Assembly (NCBI RefSeq): GCF_029581275.1
Contig: NZ_CP120742.1
Coordinates: forward strand, 2,640,501 to 2,704,500
Direction: 5' to 3'
DNA: 64,000 nt
Origin: Micromonospora sp. WMMD1155
GTDB taxonomy: Bacteria; Actinomycetota; Actinomycetes; Mycobacteriales; Micromonosporaceae
The position numbers and the translations under genes are program-made. Positions 9,319 to 22,441 of the stretch are shown here, piece by piece. Position 1 is the first letter of the stretch. Every line of letters begins with the position of its first letter. Under the pieces are notes generated by a model. The model was not told the origin of the DNA, did not search any database, and was given only the letters and a program-made list of their open reading frames with translations.

Positions 9319-10234
9319 AGTCCCGCTCGGCGAGGGTCAGCTCGATCCCGCCGACCAGGTCGGCGCAGACGTTGTAGACGAACGCTCCCAGCGTGGCCAG
9401 CGCGGTGAACAACACCACGTTGACCAGGCCGATCAGCGCCGAGCTGAGGATCACGCCCTTGGCGGTGATCTGGAAGCCGCTGGTGCTCTGGCCACCGCCG
9501 GCGTTCACCAGGTCACTCAGGCTCTCGTTGACGCTCTGGAACACACCCATCGCGTCCAACGCCAGGTAGAGCACCGACGTGGCGACCACCACGACGATGA
9601 AGAGCACCACCGAGACGGCGAACGCGAACTTCATCACGGACCACGGGTCGATCCGCTTCAGGTTCAGCCGGGCCCGGCGCGGTCCGCGGGAGGCGGCCGA
9701 GCTGACCGAGGTACGCGCGGCGCGTACCGCGTCACCGACACGCGCCGCCCCGACGGCGGACGCGTTGCCGATGCCCGGCGGCAGTCCACCGCCGCTGGCC
9801 GGGCGGCCGGCGGTGCCGGTACGGGCCGTGTCGGGCTGCGGCGATGTCATGCCCGGTGTGATCCGCGGCTGGGTGCCGGTCGCCCCGGTCGACGCCGCCG
9901 GCCCGGACCGGACGTTGATCGGCTGGGTGGTCGCCGGACGCGCCGAGGAGGACGCCGTCGCCGAACCCGAGGGGGTGGTGGCGGTCGACGACGTCGGCGC
10001 GTCGGCACTGACGGCCTCGGTCTTGTCGGCCGACCCGGCATCTTCAGCGGGCGGCTCCGGCGGGGGTGTCATGCCCGGAGCCCTCGTGAATTTCGGGGCA
10101 GGCGCGTCGGCGGGGACCGTCGCCCGGCCCACGGCCGCGCGGCCGGTCGCTGGTGTGCCGCCCTTGGCGGCCTCCTCGTCGACCGGGTTGGCCGAGGTCC
10201 CCGTGTTCCCCGACTTCGCCTGTGTCTCCGTCAT
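9317..10234 (-). CDS. DUF3566 membrane protein downstream of gyrA
   Basis: 305 residues. Residues 1 to about 185 are a disordered Pro/Ala/Thr/Gly-rich tail; the C-terminal 120 residues form the DUF3566 domain, with a membrane helix MKFAFAVSVVLFIVVVVATS, a loop and a second helix ILSSALIGLVNVVLFTALATLG. This domain is regularly encoded right after gyrA in actinobacteria; its role is not known to me. The start is four bases after the gyrA stop, so it is co-transcribed with gyrase. Topology predicts a long cytoplasmic N-terminus. Confidence 0.9.
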   Translation of the reverse strand: MTETQAKSGNTGTSANPVDEEAAKGGTPATGRAAVGRATVPADAPAPKFTRAPGMTPPPEPPAEDAGSADKTEAVSADAPTSSTATTPSGSATASSSARPATTQPINVRSGPAASTGATGTQPRITPGMTSPQPDTARTGTAGRPASGGGLPPGIGNASAVGAARVGDAVRAARTSVSSAASRGPRRARLNLKRIDPWSVMKFAFAVSVVLFIVVVVATSVLYLALDAMGVFQSVNESLSDLVNAGGGQSTSGFQITAKGVILSSALIGLVNVVLFTALATLGAFVYNVCADLVGGIELTLAERD

Positions 10235-10238
10235 TCAA

Positions 10239-12761
10239 CTAGTCCTGTTCGTCAGGCTCGTCGGCATTGCGAGCAATCGCCACGATAGTCACGCCGTCCG
10301 GGAGGTCCATCAGCTTGACCCCCATTGTGTTCCGGTCACGCGTACGGCGTACAGGCTTCACCGGAGTCCGAATGACACCACCATTGCTGGTGATCGCGAA
10401 CAGCTCGTCGTCCGGATCGATCACCACCGCGCCGACCAGACCACCGCGCCGCTCGGTGATCTTCGCAGTCAACACGCCCTTACCTCCCCGGCCCTGCACC
10501 GGGTATTCCTCGATCGGGGTGCGCTTCGCATATCCCCCGTTCGTGGCCACCAGAACGTCCAAACCTTCTCGGACGACCTCCATGGCGAGCAGGACGTCGT
10601 CGTCCGTGAAGCGCATGCCGATCACGCCCGAGGTGGCCCGGCCCATCGGCCGCAACGCCTCGTCCGACGCGTTGAACCGGATCGCCTGTGCCTTCTTGGA
10701 GACCAGCAGCAGGTCGTTCTCCGGCGCAACCAACGCAGCACCGACCAGCTCGTCCTCATCGCGCAGGTTGATCGCGATGATGCCGCCGGAACGGTTGGAG
10801 TCGAACTCCTCGAGCCGCGTCTTCTTCACCAGGCCGTTCTTCGTGGCCAGTACCAGATAGGGGGCTACCTGGTAGTTCGGGATCTCGATGATCTGCGCTA
10901 TCTGCTCGTCCGGTTGGAAGGCGAGCAGGTTGGCCACGTGTTGGCCCTTGGCTACCCTACTGGCCTCCGGCAACTCGTACGCCTTGGCCCGGTACACCCG
11001 CCCCTTGTTCGTGAAGAACAGGATCCAGTCGTGGGTCGAGCAGACGAAGAAGTGGCTGACGATGTCGTCCTGCCGCAGCGTAGCGCCACTGACGCCCTTG
11101 CCGCCGCGCCGCTGGGAGCGGTAGAGATCGACCTTGGTCCGCTTGGCGTACCCCGTCCGGGTGATCGTCACGACCACGTCCTCGCGGGCGATGAGGTCCT
11201 CCATCGAGACCTCGCCGTCGAACGGGATGATCTGCGTACGCCGATCGTCGCCCCACTTGGTGACGATCTCGCCCAACTCCTCCGAGACGATCCTCCGCTG
11301 CCGCTCGGGCTTGGCGAGGATGTCCTTCAGGTCGGCGATCTCGAGCTCGAGCTTGGCCAGGTCGTCGAGAATCCGCTGCCGCTCCAACGCGGCGAGACGA
11401 CGCAGCTGCATGTCCAGGATCGCGGTCGCCTGGATCTCGTCGATGTCCAGCAGCCGGATCAGGCCCTGCCGCGCGTCCTCCACGGTCGGCGAACGCCGGA
11501 TGAGCGCGATCACCTCGTCCAGGGCGTCCAGCGCCTTGGACAGACCCCGCAGGATGTGCGCCCGCTCCTCGGCCTTGCGGAGCCGGAACGCCGTCCGCCG
11601 GCGGATCACGTCGATCTGGTGCTCGACGTAGTAGCGGATGAACTGGGCCAGGTTGAGCGTGCGCGGCACCCCGTCGACCAGCGCCAGCATGTTGGCGCCG
11701 AACGTCTCCTGGAGCTGGGTGTGCTTGTAGAGGTTGTTCAGCACGACCTTGGCGACCGCGTCGCGCTTGAGCACCAGCACGATCCGCATACCGGTACGCC
11801 CGGAGGACTCGTCGCGGATGTCGGCGATGCCGGCGAGCTTGCCCTCCTTGATCAGCTCGGCGATCCGCTCGGCGAGGTTGTCCGGGTTGACCTGGTAGGG
11901 CAGCTCGCTGACGACCAGGCAGGGCCGACCCCGCTTGTCCTCCTCGACCTCCACCACGGCACGCATCCGGATCGAACCCCGACCCGTGCGGTACGCGTCC
12001 TGGATCGCCGTCGTGCCGACGATCAGGCCGTGGGTCGGGAAGTCCGGGCCCTTGACGATGCCCAGCAGCGCCTCGAGGGTGGTCTCCTCGTCCTCCTCCG
12101 GGTGCTCCAGGCACCACTGCACGGCCGCGCCGATCTCGCGCAGGTTGTGCGGCGGGATCTTGGTGGCCATGCCGACCGCGATGCCCTCGGAGCCGTTCAC
12201 CAGCAGGTTCGGGATCCGCGACGGCAGGATCGTGGGCTCCTTGGCCCGGCCGTCGTAGTTGTCCTGAAGGTCGACGGTGTCCTCGTCGATGTCCCGCAGC
12301 ATCTCCATGGCGAGCGGGTCGAGCTTGCACTCGGTGTAGCGCATGGCGGCAGCCGGGTCGTTACCCGGCGAGCCGAAGTTGCCGTTGCCGTCGACCAGCG
12401 GGTAACGCAGCGACCAGGGCTGCGCCATCCGGACCAGCGCGTCGTAGATCGCCGAGTCGCCGTGCGGGTGGAACTGGCCCATCACGTCGCCGACGACGCG
12501 GGAGCACTTCACGTAGCCGCGGTCCGGGCGGTAGCCGGAGTCGAACATGGCGTAGAGGATCTTGCGGTGGACCGGCTTGAGCCCGTCCCGGACGTCCGGC
12601 AGCGCACGCCCGACGATCACGCTCATCGCGTAGTCGAGGTAGGAGCGCTGCATCTCCACCTCGAGCCCGACCGGTTCGATCCGGTCGTGCGCGACCACCG
12701 CGGCGATGGCCTCGGCGGGGACCTCGGGCTCGTTCGGTGTGGACTCGGGAGAATCGGTCAC
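10239..12761 (-). CDS. gyrA: DNA gyrase subunit A
   Basis: 840 residues from GTG. GyrA cuts and rejoins DNA so that gyrase adds negative supercoils. The catalytic Tyr is residue 142 (AMRYTE). The quinolone region [17 protein letters not shown] carries Ser103 and Asp107, the residues linked with drug sensitivity. The C-terminal beta-pinwheel includes the GyrA box QRRGGKG and a variant QGRGGKG repeat. Length fits actinobacterial GyrA (about 835-860). The gene follows gyrB after a 130-base gap that holds a hairpin and three DnaA-box-like sequences. Confidence 0.98.
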   Translation of the reverse strand: MTDSPESTPNEPEVPAEAIAAVVAHDRIEPVGLEVEMQRSYLDYAMSVIVGRALPDVRDGLKPVHRKILYAMFDSGYRPDRGYVKCSRVVGDVMGQFHPHGDSAIYDALVRMAQPWSLRYPLVDGNGNFGSPGNDPAAAMRYTECKLDPLAMEMLRDIDEDTVDLQDNYDGRAKEPTILPSRIPNLLVNGSEGIAVGMATKIPPHNLREIGAAVQWCLEHPEEDEETTLEALLGIVKGPDFPTHGLIVGTTAIQDAYRTGRGSIRMRAVVEVEEDKRGRPCLVVSELPYQVNPDNLAERIAELIKEGKLAGIADIRDESSGRTGMRIVLVLKRDAVAKVVLNNLYKHTQLQETFGANMLALVDGVPRTLNLAQFIRYYVEHQIDVIRRRTAFRLRKAEERAHILRGLSKALDALDEVIALIRRSPTVEDARQGLIRLLDIDEIQATAILDMQLRRLAALERQRILDDLAKLELEIADLKDILAKPERQRRIVSEELGEIVTKWGDDRRTQIIPFDGEVSMEDLIAREDVVVTITRTGYAKRTKVDLYRSQRRGGKGVSGATLRQDDIVSHFFVCSTHDWILFFTNKGRVYRAKAYELPEASRVAKGQHVANLLAFQPDEQIAQIIEIPNYQVAPYLVLATKNGLVKKTRLEEFDSNRSGGIIAINLRDEDELVGAALVAPENDLLLVSKKAQAIRFNASDEALRPMGRATSGVIGMRFTDDDVLLAMEVVREGLDVLVATNGGYAKRTPIEEYPVQGRGGKGVLTAKITERRGGLVGAVVIDPDDELFAITSNGGVIRTPVKPVRRTRDRNTMGVKLMDLPDGVTIVAIARNADEPDEQD

Positions 12762-12797
12762 TGTATACCCTTATCAGACTCAGTGTCGTTTTCGTGC

Positions 12798-12837
12798 TGT
12801 GGATAACCGCTGTGGATACCGGCCATGCTGTGGATAA
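12798..12837 (-). promoter_or_regulatory. Three DnaA-box sequences between gyrB and gyrA
   Basis: TGTGGATAA at 12798-12806 and 12829-12837 are perfect DnaA boxes (TTATCCACA on the minus strand); TGTGGATAC at 12811-12819 differs at one base. They lie 38 bases or more upstream of the gyrA start and just downstream of the gyrB hairpin. DnaA binding here could control gyrA; that is an inference. Confidence 0.6.
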
Positions 12838-12850
12838 CTCTGTGGACCGG

Positions 12851-12881
12851 CGGATCGACCGGGCAGCGCCCGGTCGATCCG
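12851..12881 (-). terminator. Hairpin after gyrB
   Basis: CGGATCGACCGGGC pairs perfectly with GCCCGGTCGATCCG over 14 base pairs with a three-base loop, 10 bases after the gyrB stop. There is no U-rich run, so it may be a partial terminator or an mRNA-stabilising structure ahead of gyrA. Confidence 0.5.
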
Positions 12882-12891
12882 CAGCGGTCCG

Positions 12892-14835
<1,944 letters not shown>

Positions 14836-15354
14836 CCTCGGCCACTTTCTCGCGTCGACCGCGCCGGTTGGGCGCAGCGGGCGCGGGTTCGGCGGACAGG
14901 ACGCGACGTCGGCGCGCGGACCGGTGCCGGAGACCTCCGGACCACGGGTCGAACGCGCCGGTCGCCGCGGTTGCCCGCGGATCGCGATCGGCTCGACCCG
15001 ACGTGGAGAATGATCCTGGGGCCACCGGCCCCCGTCCTCCGCACCGGGTCTTCGTCTCGCTGTCAATCCTACTGTGCCCGGAGGACAGAACCACCACTCG
15101 GCACCCTCGGAGAGGCGGCTGAGAAGTCCGTAGCCGGAAGAACCCCGTCGCCCGCGACTCCCCCCACACGCCATGCTCGGATCGCACGCGCCGCCGCCGG
15201 ACGGGTTGACCCGCGCCCGGGCGGGTCGGGGGTCGCGGCCCGGGCGTCCGTGCCGTACGTTTGCGGCGCCCCGGAACCCACCCTTGATCTTTATGGGCTG
15301 GAACCGGGACGATCGACCCGATCGACCCGACACGTGCTCTCTAAGAGGTGACAG
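14836..15354. other. Non-coding gap between divergent gyrB and the 15355 gene
   Basis: About 520 bases containing the promoters of both divergent genes. I see no gene, tRNA or DnaA box in it. A short direct repeat GATCGACCC occurs twice near 15312-15330, just before the plus-strand gene. The several long frames across it are GC-driven. Confidence 0.5.
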
Positions 15355-15909
15355 ATGGGGCTGGACAACGTCGCGGTGCACTGGCCGCGGACCGGCCGCT
15401 TCTACGATCCGGTGGCGCCGGCCGAGTTCGTCGACTTCGGCGAGATCGTCGACCTGCCGCGGATCTCCGCGCCGACTGCCGCCCTGGCCGAGCTGATCGC
15501 GAAGACCGGCACCATCCGGGCGACCGCGTACACCGAGTTGGTGGATCTGCTCCTGGGGCTGGAAGGTGTGTTGTACGCCACAGACGCCGCCGCCGAGGAC
15601 GAGGACCCGGTGATCGATCCGGACGGCTGCTCCTGGATCGCCAGCGGGATCGAGAGGTTCGTGGCGGGGCACCGCGCGTACGGCGAGGCGGTCACCTTCG
15701 AGTCGGTCAGCACGGTGCTGCGTTCCCTGCTCGGCGACGGCAGGCTGGCCGAGCAGCAGTTGCGGTGGCTGGAGAGCCGCCTCGACGCGCTGCGCGACGA
15801 GCGCGGCGACCCGCCGCAGTGGAACTTCACCTGCGCCGAGCTGGGTGTGCTGGCGGCGTTCTACCGGCGCTGCGCGGAACGCGGTTTCGCCGTCTACGCC
15901 GACGCCTGA
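15355..15909 (+). CDS. Unknown protein between gyrB and dciA
   Basis: 184 residues, acidic and soluble, starting [27 protein letters not shown] lies seven bases before the ATG, a strong ribosome site. The middle part has [18 protein letters not shown] and [16 protein letters not shown], likely helical; the end is [16 protein letters not shown]. No membrane segment or signal peptide. It is the only plus-strand gene in the gyrA-dnaA block and is convergent with dciA. I do not recognise a family. Confidence 0.8.
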   Translation: MGLDNVAVHWPRTGRFYDPVAPAEFVDFGEIVDLPRISAPTAALAELIAKTGTIRATAYTELVDLLLGLEGVLYATDAAAEDEDPVIDPDGCSWIASGIERFVAGHRAYGEAVTFESVSTVLRSLLGDGRLAEQQLRWLESRLDALRDERGDPPQWNFTCAELGVLAAFYRRCAERGFAVYADA

Positions 15910-16046
15910 CCCGACCCGGTCTCCTGGGCCGCAGCGCCGCCGGTCGGTCGGCTGGCCGCCGCTATCAACCGGGTGAGCACCGCGTGCGGAGCAACGCGAA
16001 CTCAAGCGGGCCGCCCGCGAGGCCGCCCGACGGAGCTGAGATCCCG

Positions 16047-16652
16047 TCAGCCGTAGGTGTCCCGCGGGCCCCGCCCGCGTACCCGGCGCGGCCCCTTCGA
16101 CCACGACGGCGCGGCCGGCCCGTGGATGTGCAGCTTGCGCACCACGTTGTGGCCGACCTCGCTGGCGATCTGCTTGAGCAGCGATCCCGCCAGCAGCCGC
16201 AGTTGGGTGGCCCAGGCCGTCGACCGCGCCTCCACGGTCAGCTCACCGTTCTCCAGCTTGACCGGGCGGCTGTTCTGGGCCACCTCCGCGCCGACGACCC
16301 GCTCCCAGGCGCCGAACACGGTGGCCTCGGCCGCCGGTTGCTGCCAGCCACGCGCCTTCACCAACCGGTTCAGCACCGCACCCAACGGCTGCGGGTCGCG
16401 GGGGTCGGGGCCCGGGCCGGAGTAACCCCGCAACCGCCGCCCCGAGCCGCCGGCAGCGTCGCCGCCCGCACCTCCGGGGGTACGCCGGGCGCGGGCCGCC
16501 GCCTGCCGCTTGGACAACGCCGCGTCGAGTACCGCCCGAGCCAACTCCGGCCCACTCGCGGCCGCCGCCGGCTCACCGCCCGCCGATTCCGCCTTCGGGG
16601 TACGCGCGCTCCGCCCCGCCTCGGGCCGGTCGGCGCCTGACTCATTCGACAC
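16047..16652 (-). CDS. dciA: DciA-family (DUF721) replicative helicase loader
   Basis: 201 residues. DciA proteins load or operate the DnaB helicase in bacteria lacking DnaC. The N-terminal 90 residues are Ala/Gly/Arg-rich; the DUF721 domain runs from about [32 protein letters not shown] through [16 protein letters not shown] to the end. The C-terminal tail is very basic. The GTG at 16652 overlaps the recF 3' end by 11 bases, fixing it as a coupled gene of the dnaN-gnd-recF operon, the standard place for it in actinobacteria. Confidence 0.92.
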   Translation of the reverse strand: MSNESGADRPEAGRSARTPKAESAGGEPAAAASGPELARAVLDAALSKRQAAARARRTPGGAGGDAAGGSGRRLRGYSGPGPDPRDPQPLGAVLNRLVKARGWQQPAAEATVFGAWERVVGAEVAQNSRPVKLENGELTVEARSTAWATQLRLLAGSLLKQIASEVGHNVVRKLHIHGPAAPSWSKGPRRVRGRGPRDTYG

Positions 16653-17775
16653 GGCGTACCGTCCCTTCGCCGACCCGGTAGCGGGTGCCGCGCAGCGCAG
16701 CCGGCACATCGTCGTCCACCGCACAGGTGACCAGCAGTTGACCCGCCCCACCGACCAGCTCCGCCAGCCGCTCCCGGCGGCCGGTGTCCAACTCGGCGAA
16801 GACGTCGTCGAGTACCAGCACCGGCTCGATGCCGTCGGCCCGCAGCAGGTCGTAGCCGGCCAGCCGCAGCGCGAGCGCGAACGACCACGACTCGCCGTGG
16901 CTGGCGTACCCCTTGGCGGGTAGCGGCCCGAGAGTCAACGCCAGCTCGTCGCGGTGCGGGCCGACGAGCGTGGTGCCCCGTTCGATCTCGGCGGAGCGGG
17001 ACGCGGCCAGCCCCGCGGCCAGTGCCTCCGCCAACGCGGCCCGGTCGGTGGTCGGCTCGGTCAGGTCGATCGAGGGCCGGTAGGCGATACCGGCCGCGCC
17101 CCGACCGGCGGCCACCGCGTCGTACGCCTTGGCGACGTGCGGGGTGAGCGCGGCGACCAGCTCCAAGCGGCCGGCGAGCAGCTCCGCGCCGTGCTGGGCC
17201 AGGTGGGTGTCCCAGACGGCGAGGGTGCCGAGGTCGCCGCCCCGCGACCCACCGGTCTTGCGAGCCAGGTACGCGGTGCGCAGCAGGGCGTTGCGCTGCT
17301 TGACCACCCGCTCGTAGTCGGCCCGCACACCCGCGTACCGGGGTTGGCGGCTGACCAGCAGGTCGTCCAGGTAGCGGCGGCGCTCGGCCGGGTCGCCCCG
17401 GACCAGCTCAAGGTCCTCCGGGGCGAAGAGCACGAGGCGCAGGGCGCCCAGCACGTCCCGGGCCCGCCGCGCCGGAGACCGGCCCAGCCGGGCACGGTTG
17501 GCCTTCCCGGGCACGATCTCCAACTCGACCAGGAGTTCCCGCCCGTCGTGCGCCACCGCGCAGCGGATCACCGCAGACGTGGCACCCATCCGCACGAGTG
17601 GCGCGTCGGTGGCGACCCGGTGCGAGTCCAGGGTCGCCACGTAGCCCAACGCCTCGACGAGATTCGTCTTGCCGACGCCGTTGGCGCCGATCAGGACGTT
17701 CGCCCCCGGTTGGAGGTCGACGGCCACCCGCTCGTACGAGCGGAAGTCGACCAGTTCCAACCGTCGGACGTACAC
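16642..17775 (-). CDS. recF: RecF recombination protein
   Basis: 377 residues. RecF is an SMC-like ATPase that guides RecOR to gaps in DNA. Walker A is [10 protein letters not shown] near residue 30, the signature region [22 protein letters not shown] and the Walker [12 protein letters not shown] follow. I chose the GTG at 17775, which gives the family N-terminus [15 protein letters not shown], rather than the start 42 bases upstream that would overlap gnd. It follows gnd after 16 bases. Confidence 0.95.
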   Translation of the reverse strand: MYVRRLELVDFRSYERVAVDLQPGANVLIGANGVGKTNLVEALGYVATLDSHRVATDAPLVRMGATSAVIRCAVAHDGRELLVELEIVPGKANRARLGRSPARRARDVLGALRLVLFAPEDLELVRGDPAERRRYLDDLLVSRQPRYAGVRADYERVVKQRNALLRTAYLARKTGGSRGGDLGTLAVWDTHLAQHGAELLAGRLELVAALTPHVAKAYDAVAAGRGAAGIAYRPSIDLTEPTTDRAALAEALAAGLAASRSAEIERGTTLVGPHRDELALTLGPLPAKGYASHGESWSFALALRLAGYDLLRADGIEPVLVLDDVFAELDTGRRERLAELVGGAGQLLVTCAVDDDVPAALRGTRYRVGEGTVRRVE

Positions 17776-17791
17776 CGGGTGTGGATTTCGC

Positions 17792-18664
17792 TCAGCGCTT
17801 GTGGACGGCGTGGCCACCGAACTGCTGACGCAGCGCGGAGACAGCCTTCATAGCGGGCGAGTCGTCCTGTCGTGAGGCGAACCGGGCGAACAGCGAAGCG
17901 GTGATCACGTTCAGCGGGACGGCCAGCCGGACCGCCTCGTCGACCGTCCACCGGCCCTCGCCGGTGTCCTCGGTGTAGCCGCTGAGGTCGGCCAGCTCCG
18001 GGTCCTCGTCGAGCGCCCGGTCCAGCAGGTCGAGCAGCCAGGAGCGGACGACGGTGCCCTCCCGCCAGGACTTGATCACGCCCGGCACGTTGGTCACCAG
18101 TTCGGAGGCCGCCATCAGCTCGTAGCCCTCGGCGTAGGCGTGCATCAGGCCGTACTCGATGCCGTTGTGCACCATCTTCGAGTAGTGCCCGGCACCGACC
18201 GGCCCGGCGTGCACGAAGCCGAACTCGCCCTCCGGCTTGAGAGCGTCGAAGATCGGCATCAGCCGGTCGACGTGCTCCTGGGAGCCGCCGACCATCAGCC
18301 CGTAGCCGTTCTGCCGACCCCAGACACCGCCGGAGACGCCGACGTCGAGGTAGCCGATGCCCCGCTCGTTGAGCCGCTCGGCCCGGGGTGCGTCGTCGCT
18401 GAACCGCGAGTTGCCACCGTCGATGATGATGTCGCCCTCGCCGAGCACCGCGGCCAGCTCGTCGATCGTCGCGTCGGTGACTCCGGCGGGCACCATGACC
18501 CAGACCGCGCGCGGCGACTCGAGCTTCTCCGCCAGGCCCGCGAGGGATGCGACGTCGCTGATCTGCGCGTTGTGGTCGAAGCCGACGACTTCGTGACCAG
18601 CGGCGCGCAACCTCTCCCGCATGTTGCCGCCCATACGGCCGAGTCCTACAAGGCCGAGCTGCAT
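17792..18664 (-). CDS. gnd: 6-phosphogluconate dehydrogenase, short decarboxylating type
   Basis: 290 residues. Oxidises 6-phosphogluconate to ribulose 5-phosphate in the pentose phosphate route. N-terminal nucleotide-binding motif [41 protein letters not shown] (substrate loop) and the catalytic Lys in [17 protein letters not shown]. The short form (about 300 residues) is usually NAD-linked, in contrast to the 470-residue NADP enzyme. GGAGGT precedes the ATG by eight bases. Its place between dnaN and recF is characteristic of actinobacteria. Confidence 0.95.
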   Translation of the reverse strand: MQLGLVGLGRMGGNMRERLRAAGHEVVGFDHNAQISDVASLAGLAEKLESPRAVWVMVPAGVTDATIDELAAVLGEGDIIIDGGNSRFSDDAPRAERLNERGIGYLDVGVSGGVWGRQNGYGLMVGGSQEHVDRLMPIFDALKPEGEFGFVHAGPVGAGHYSKMVHNGIEYGLMHAYAEGYELMAASELVTNVPGVIKSWREGTVVRSWLLDLLDRALDEDPELADLSGYTEDTGEGRWTVDEAVRLAVPLNVITASLFARFASRQDDSPAMKAVSALRQQFGGHAVHKR

Positions 18665-18702
18665 GTGTTTGTACCTCCGTGGATCTGTGTTGCAGGGCGC
18701 GA

Positions 18703-19836
18703 TCAGCGAGAGACGCGGATCGGCATGATGAGGTACCGGTACCCGGGAATGACCTCGCCATCCTCGCCGGCGGGGGAGATCACGGCGGGTTTGAAGGCGT
18801 CGACGAACGACAGGACGGCCGTCTGGGAGCCCAGGTTTGCCAGGCCGTCGATGAGGTACTGCGGGTTGAACCCGATGGTCAGCGCGTCGCCGGTGAAGGT
18901 GGCCTCCATGGCCTCGCTGGCTCGGGCCTCCTCGGAACCGCCGGCCTCGACGACCAGACCGTCGGCGCTGAAACTGAGCAGCACCGGCGTGGTCCGCTCG
19001 GCGACCAGCGCGACCCGCTTGACGACCTCGATCAGGGTGCTGACCGGCACCCGGGCCTCGGCGTTGTGGGCCGCCGGGAAGAGCGACCGAACCGGCGGGT
19101 AGTTGGCGCCGTCGAGCAGACGGCTGGTGGTGCGTCGGGTGCCACCGGCCAGGCCGACCATGCCCTCGCCTGCGGCACCCTGGGCCAGCGCGAGGGTGAC
19201 CTCGCCACCCAGCGGGCCGAGCGCCTTGGCGGTGTCGTTCAGGGTGCGGGCCGGCACCAGGGCGTTGATGCTCACGTCGGGGTCGTCCGGTCGCCACTGG
19301 ATCTCGCGCAGGGCCAACCGGTAGCGGTCGGTGGCGAGCATCGACAGCGTGCTGCCGGAAAGCTCGACGCGAACGCCGGTCATCATCGGAAGGGTCTCGT
19401 CTCGGCCCGCCGCGATGGCCACCTGGGAGACCGCCGTGGCGAACGCGGCGGCGTCCACCGTGCCGGCGCTCTGCGGCATCTCGGGCAGCGCCGGGTAGTC
19501 CTCCACCGGCATGGTGGGAAGGGTGAACCGGGCGCTGCCGCAGACCAGTTCGAGGTGGGCGCCGACCGCGGCGATGTCGACCGGCTTGGCCGGCAACGCC
19601 TTGGTGATCTCGGCGAGCAGGCGGCCGGAGACGAGGGCGGCGCCGTCGGCGTCTCCCTGCACCTCGACGGTCACCTGGCTGGAGACCTCGTAGTCGAACC
19701 CGGAAACCCTCAGGTTGCCGTCGGTGACCCGGAGCATGACCCCGGCGAGCACCGGTACGGACGGCCGGTTGGGCAGGCTCTTCGCGGTCCACGCCACGGC
19801 CTCGGCGAGCGCGTCGCGCTCCACTCGGAACTTCAT
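18703..19836 (-). CDS. dnaN: DNA polymerase III beta sliding clamp
   Basis: 377 residues, the standard length. The dimeric ring tethers the replicative polymerase. It begins MKFRVERDALAEAVAWTAKSLP, shows the three repeated clamp domains, and ends with the C-terminal YRYLIMPIRVSR that lines the protein-binding cleft (P-M-R region). The ATG at 19836 has GGAGG seven bases upstream; the open frame continues into oriC but without family sequence. First gene of the dnaN-gnd-recF-dciA run. Confidence 0.97.
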   Translation of the reverse strand: MKFRVERDALAEAVAWTAKSLPNRPSVPVLAGVMLRVTDGNLRVSGFDYEVSSQVTVEVQGDADGAALVSGRLLAEITKALPAKPVDIAAVGAHLELVCGSARFTLPTMPVEDYPALPEMPQSAGTVDAAAFATAVSQVAIAAGRDETLPMMTGVRVELSGSTLSMLATDRYRLALREIQWRPDDPDVSINALVPARTLNDTAKALGPLGGEVTLALAQGAAGEGMVGLAGGTRRTTSRLLDGANYPPVRSLFPAAHNAEARVPVSTLIEVVKRVALVAERTTPVLLSFSADGLVVEAGGSEEARASEAMEATFTGDALTIGFNPQYLIDGLANLGSQTAVLSFVDAFKPAVISPAGEDGEVIPGYRYLIMPIRVSR

Positions 19837-20611
19837 CAATGCCTCCGCGTCGACGTCAGCGACAACTCTCTCATGCCGACCGCTGCCTACCGTCCCGCCC
19901 GACCGTGCGGGTACCCATCGCACCTTAGGGCGCGGGGGTATCGGCTGTGCGCCCGACCCCATGGATCGTGTCGATGCTGACCGGTTGATCCGGCAGCGTT
20001 CGGCCCGATCCACAGAAAGCCCAACGGTGATGATTGGTTTTTGTTCTCTTAGAAGAGATAACTCATCGTCTTCATCGCACCTGTGCAAACTGTGGAAAAG
20101 CCAGGTCTGCGCAGCTCAGACAGGTTATCCACCGGTGATTTAGCTGTGGAGAACCACTGGTACAACCCGCCTGCGTGTCCACAGCCCGCCCTCGGTGCAC
20201 AGTTGTCCACCGTCATCCACCGGTTGTCCACCGGTAATCCACCGACTTTCTCCCCAAGCCTGTGGACGACGATGAAGATCACCATTGCCGTCATCCCCAG
20301 AACCTTCAACAGGTCGTACACAGGTCGTCGGTCACCGGTGGAAAACGTTTCGGTTGTCCCCAGGCGTCCACAGCCCCGTACACAGGGCTTCTCCACAGCC
20401 TGTGGGTAACCGGCGAGGGACGGACCGTAGTTATCCACCGGCGGTGGACAACGAGTTGTGGACAACGAGTGGAAGTCGAGACGGTCACGGGGTCGATCCT
20501 GTGGTCTACACCATGTCGAGAGTCCAGCCGGAAGCCGAAAAAGTACGCCCGGCCGGAGATCCGGCCGGGCGTGTCCCGGGCTGTGCGCCGTCCCGACGGC
20601 CGGCGTACGCC
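19837..20611. other. oriC: oriC, chromosomal replication origin
   Basis: 775 bases between dnaA and dnaN with no gene. DnaA-box-like 9-mers are dense: TTATCCACC at 20125-20133 and 20431-20439, TTGTCCACC at 20203-20211 and 20224-20232, TCATCCACC at 20213, TAATCCACC at 20235, and inverted forms TGTGGAAAA (20091), TGTGGAGAA (20145), TGTGGACGA (20261), TGTGGACAA (20457) and GGTGGACAA (20443). Boxes occur in both directions. The most AT-rich part is near 20030-20076 on the dnaN side (TTGGTTTTTGTTCTCTTAG), a candidate unwinding site. The dnaA terminator occupies the other edge. Confidence 0.93.
20545..20572 (-). terminator. Terminator of dnaA
   Basis: ACGCCCGGCCGG pairs with CCGGCCGGGCGT around a four-base loop. 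Read on the minus strand it is followed by TACTTTTTCGG, a T-run, so this is a classical intrinsic terminator isolating oriC from dnaA transcription. Confidence 0.85.
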
Positions 20612-22441
20612 TCAGCTGTTCTGCTTGATCCGGTTGGTCAGCTCGGCGATCTGGTTGTAGAGCGAGCGGCGCTCCGCCATCTGCTGCCGGATCTTCCGGT
20701 CGGCGTGCATCACAGTGGTGTGGTCCCGGCCCCCGAATGCCTGCCCGATCCGGGGCAGCGACAGCTCGGTCAACTCCCGACACAGGTACATGGCGACCTG
20801 GCGCGCGTTGACGAGCACGCGGGACCGGGACTGGCCCCGCAGGTCCTCCAGGCTCACCCCGAAGTAGTCGGCCGTCGAGGCCATGATCTGGTCGGCGTTG
20901 ATCTCCGGCCCGGCGCCGTCGGGCATGAAGTCCCGGAGCACCTCCTCGGCCAGGGACAGCTCGACCGTCGACCGGGTCAGGCTGGCGAACGCCGTCACCC
21001 GGATCAGCGCCCCCTCCAGTTCCCGGATCGAGTTCGACACCCGGGAGGCGATGAACTCCAACACGTCCGGCGGGGCGTACATCCGCTCCTGGGCCGCCTT
21101 CTTCTGCAGGATCGCGATGCGGGTCTCCAGGTCCGGCGGCTGGATGTCCGCCAGCAGGCCCCACTCGAACCGGGTTCGCATCCGGTCCTCGAGGGTGGCG
21201 AGCTGGCGCGGCGACCGGTCGGAGGTGATCACGATCTGCTTGTTGGCGTTGTGCAGGGTGTTGAAGGTGTGGAAGAACTCCTCCTGGGTGCGCTCGCGGT
21301 TCTCCAGGAACTGGATGTCGTCGATCAACAGGATGTCGACGTCGCGGTAGCGCCGCTGGAACGCACTGGTTTTGTCGTCCCGCAGGGAGTTGATGAAGTC
21401 GTTGGTGAACTCCTCGGTCGAGACGTACCGGACCGAGCGGGCGTTGCCGAGGGTCGTGGCGTAGTGCCCGATGGCGTGCAGCAGGTGCGTCTTGCCCAGA
21501 CCGGAGTGACCGTAGATGAAGAGCGGGTTGTACGCCTTCGCCGGTGACTCCGCCACCGCGACGCTCGCCGCGTGCGCGAAGCGGTTGGACGATCCGATGA
21601 CGAACGTCTCGAACATGTACTTCGGGTTCAGCCGGTTGCCGCCGGCGTCGGCACCGGGCAACCGGCGCTCGTCACGACCACCCGGGCGGTGGTCCACGCC
21701 GCTGCGGCCCGGGCCGCTGTCCGTGCCGGTGTCCCGGGGCAGCGCGCGGATCACGTGCTGGTCGCGCGGAGACGCCGACTCTTCCCGGTAGCGGGGCTCG
21801 TAGGGCCGGGTGTCCGGGCCCGGCGGGTCCAGCCGGGCGGCCTGTTCGTCATAGCCACGGCGGTCGGGCCCCGGCCGGGGGGTACGCATCGGCTCCGCGA
21901 AGGCGGCGCTGAACAACGCCTCCTGCCCGTCCCTGCTGGCGGGGATCATCCCGGGACGGTGCGCGTCGACGGCCGGTGCGAGCGGTGGACCCGTGGGCGT
22001 CGGTGGAGCGGCCGGCTCCGGCGCGCGCCCCGCGTGGGTCTGCTCGGGGATCATCGGGTCGGCGGACGGCCGAGCGCCCTGGTCGTCACCGAAGGGCTCG
22101 ACGGACGAGCCGTCGACGTCGAACGGCCCGGTCTCCGGGGTGCTGCGGTAGACGGTGCCGGCGGGTCGGCCCGCGGCGTCCTCGGCGACCCGGACGGTGA
22201 CCGCGACCTGGATCGGCCGACCCAGTCGGCGGGTGAGCGCCTCGGTGATCGCCGGTCGGAGCCGGGATTCGATCACGTCGCGGGTGAACGCGTCCGGAAC
22301 GGAGAGCAGAGCAGTGTCCTCGACGATCGCCCGCAGCCGGGTCAACCGGAGGTAGGCACGCTGCTGAGCGGAGATGATCTCGTCGGCCAGCTCGTCGGTC
22401 GCCGCTAACCACACTGCGGCAAGGTCGGTCGTACCGGCCAC
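20612..22441 (-). CDS. dnaA: Chromosomal replication initiator DnaA
   Basis: 609 residues. Domain I at the N-terminus, a long Pro/Arg/Asp-rich linker (about residues 95-275, as in other actinobacteria), the AAA+ domain with Walker [12 protein letters not shown] near residue 313 and Walker [11 protein letters not shown], and the DNA-binding domain IV with [16 protein letters not shown] chose the GTG at 22441 ([18 protein letters not shown]), preceded by GAGGGGG; the open frame 120 bases further upstream lacks family sequence. A perfect DnaA box 124 bases upstream (22565) suggests self-control. Confidence 0.97.
   Translation of the reverse strand: MAGTTDLAAVWLAATDELADEIISAQQRAYLRLTRLRAIVEDTALLSVPDAFTRDVIESRLRPAITEALTRRLGRPIQVAVTVRVAEDAAGRPAGTVYRSTPETGPFDVDGSSVEPFGDDQGARPSADPMIPEQTHAGRAPEPAAPPTPTGPPLAPAVDAHRPGMIPASRDGQEALFSAAFAEPMRTPRPGPDRRGYDEQAARLDPPGPDTRPYEPRYREESASPRDQHVIRALPRDTGTDSGPGRSGVDHRPGGRDERRLPGADAGGNRLNPKYMFETFVIGSSNRFAHAASVAVAESPAKAYNPLFIYGHSGLGKTHLLHAIGHYATTLGNARSVRYVSTEEFTNDFINSLRDDKTSAFQRRYRDVDILLIDDIQFLENRERTQEEFFHTFNTLHNANKQIVITSDRSPRQLATLEDRMRTRFEWGLLADIQPPDLETRIAILQKKAAQERMYAPPDVLEFIASRVSNSIRELEGALIRVTAFASLTRSTVELSLAEEVLRDFMPDGAGPEINADQIMASTADYFGVSLEDLRGQSRSRVLVNARQVAMYLCRELTELSLPRIGQAFGGRDHTTVMHADRKIRQQMAERRSLYNQIAELTNRIKQNS

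Noticed and set aside
9579..12806. 1075-residue plus-strand frame opposite gyrA
   Set aside because: Complementary shadow of the gyrA and DUF3566 genes, with Arg/Val/Asp-rich composition.
14836..16104. Long minus-strand extension upstream of gyrB
   Set aside because: The frame is open by high GC but lacks GyrB sequence and overlaps the 15355 gene and dciA.
20049..21164. Long minus-strand frame through oriC
   Set aside because: Off-frame reading of dnaA continued into the DnaA-box region; not protein-like.
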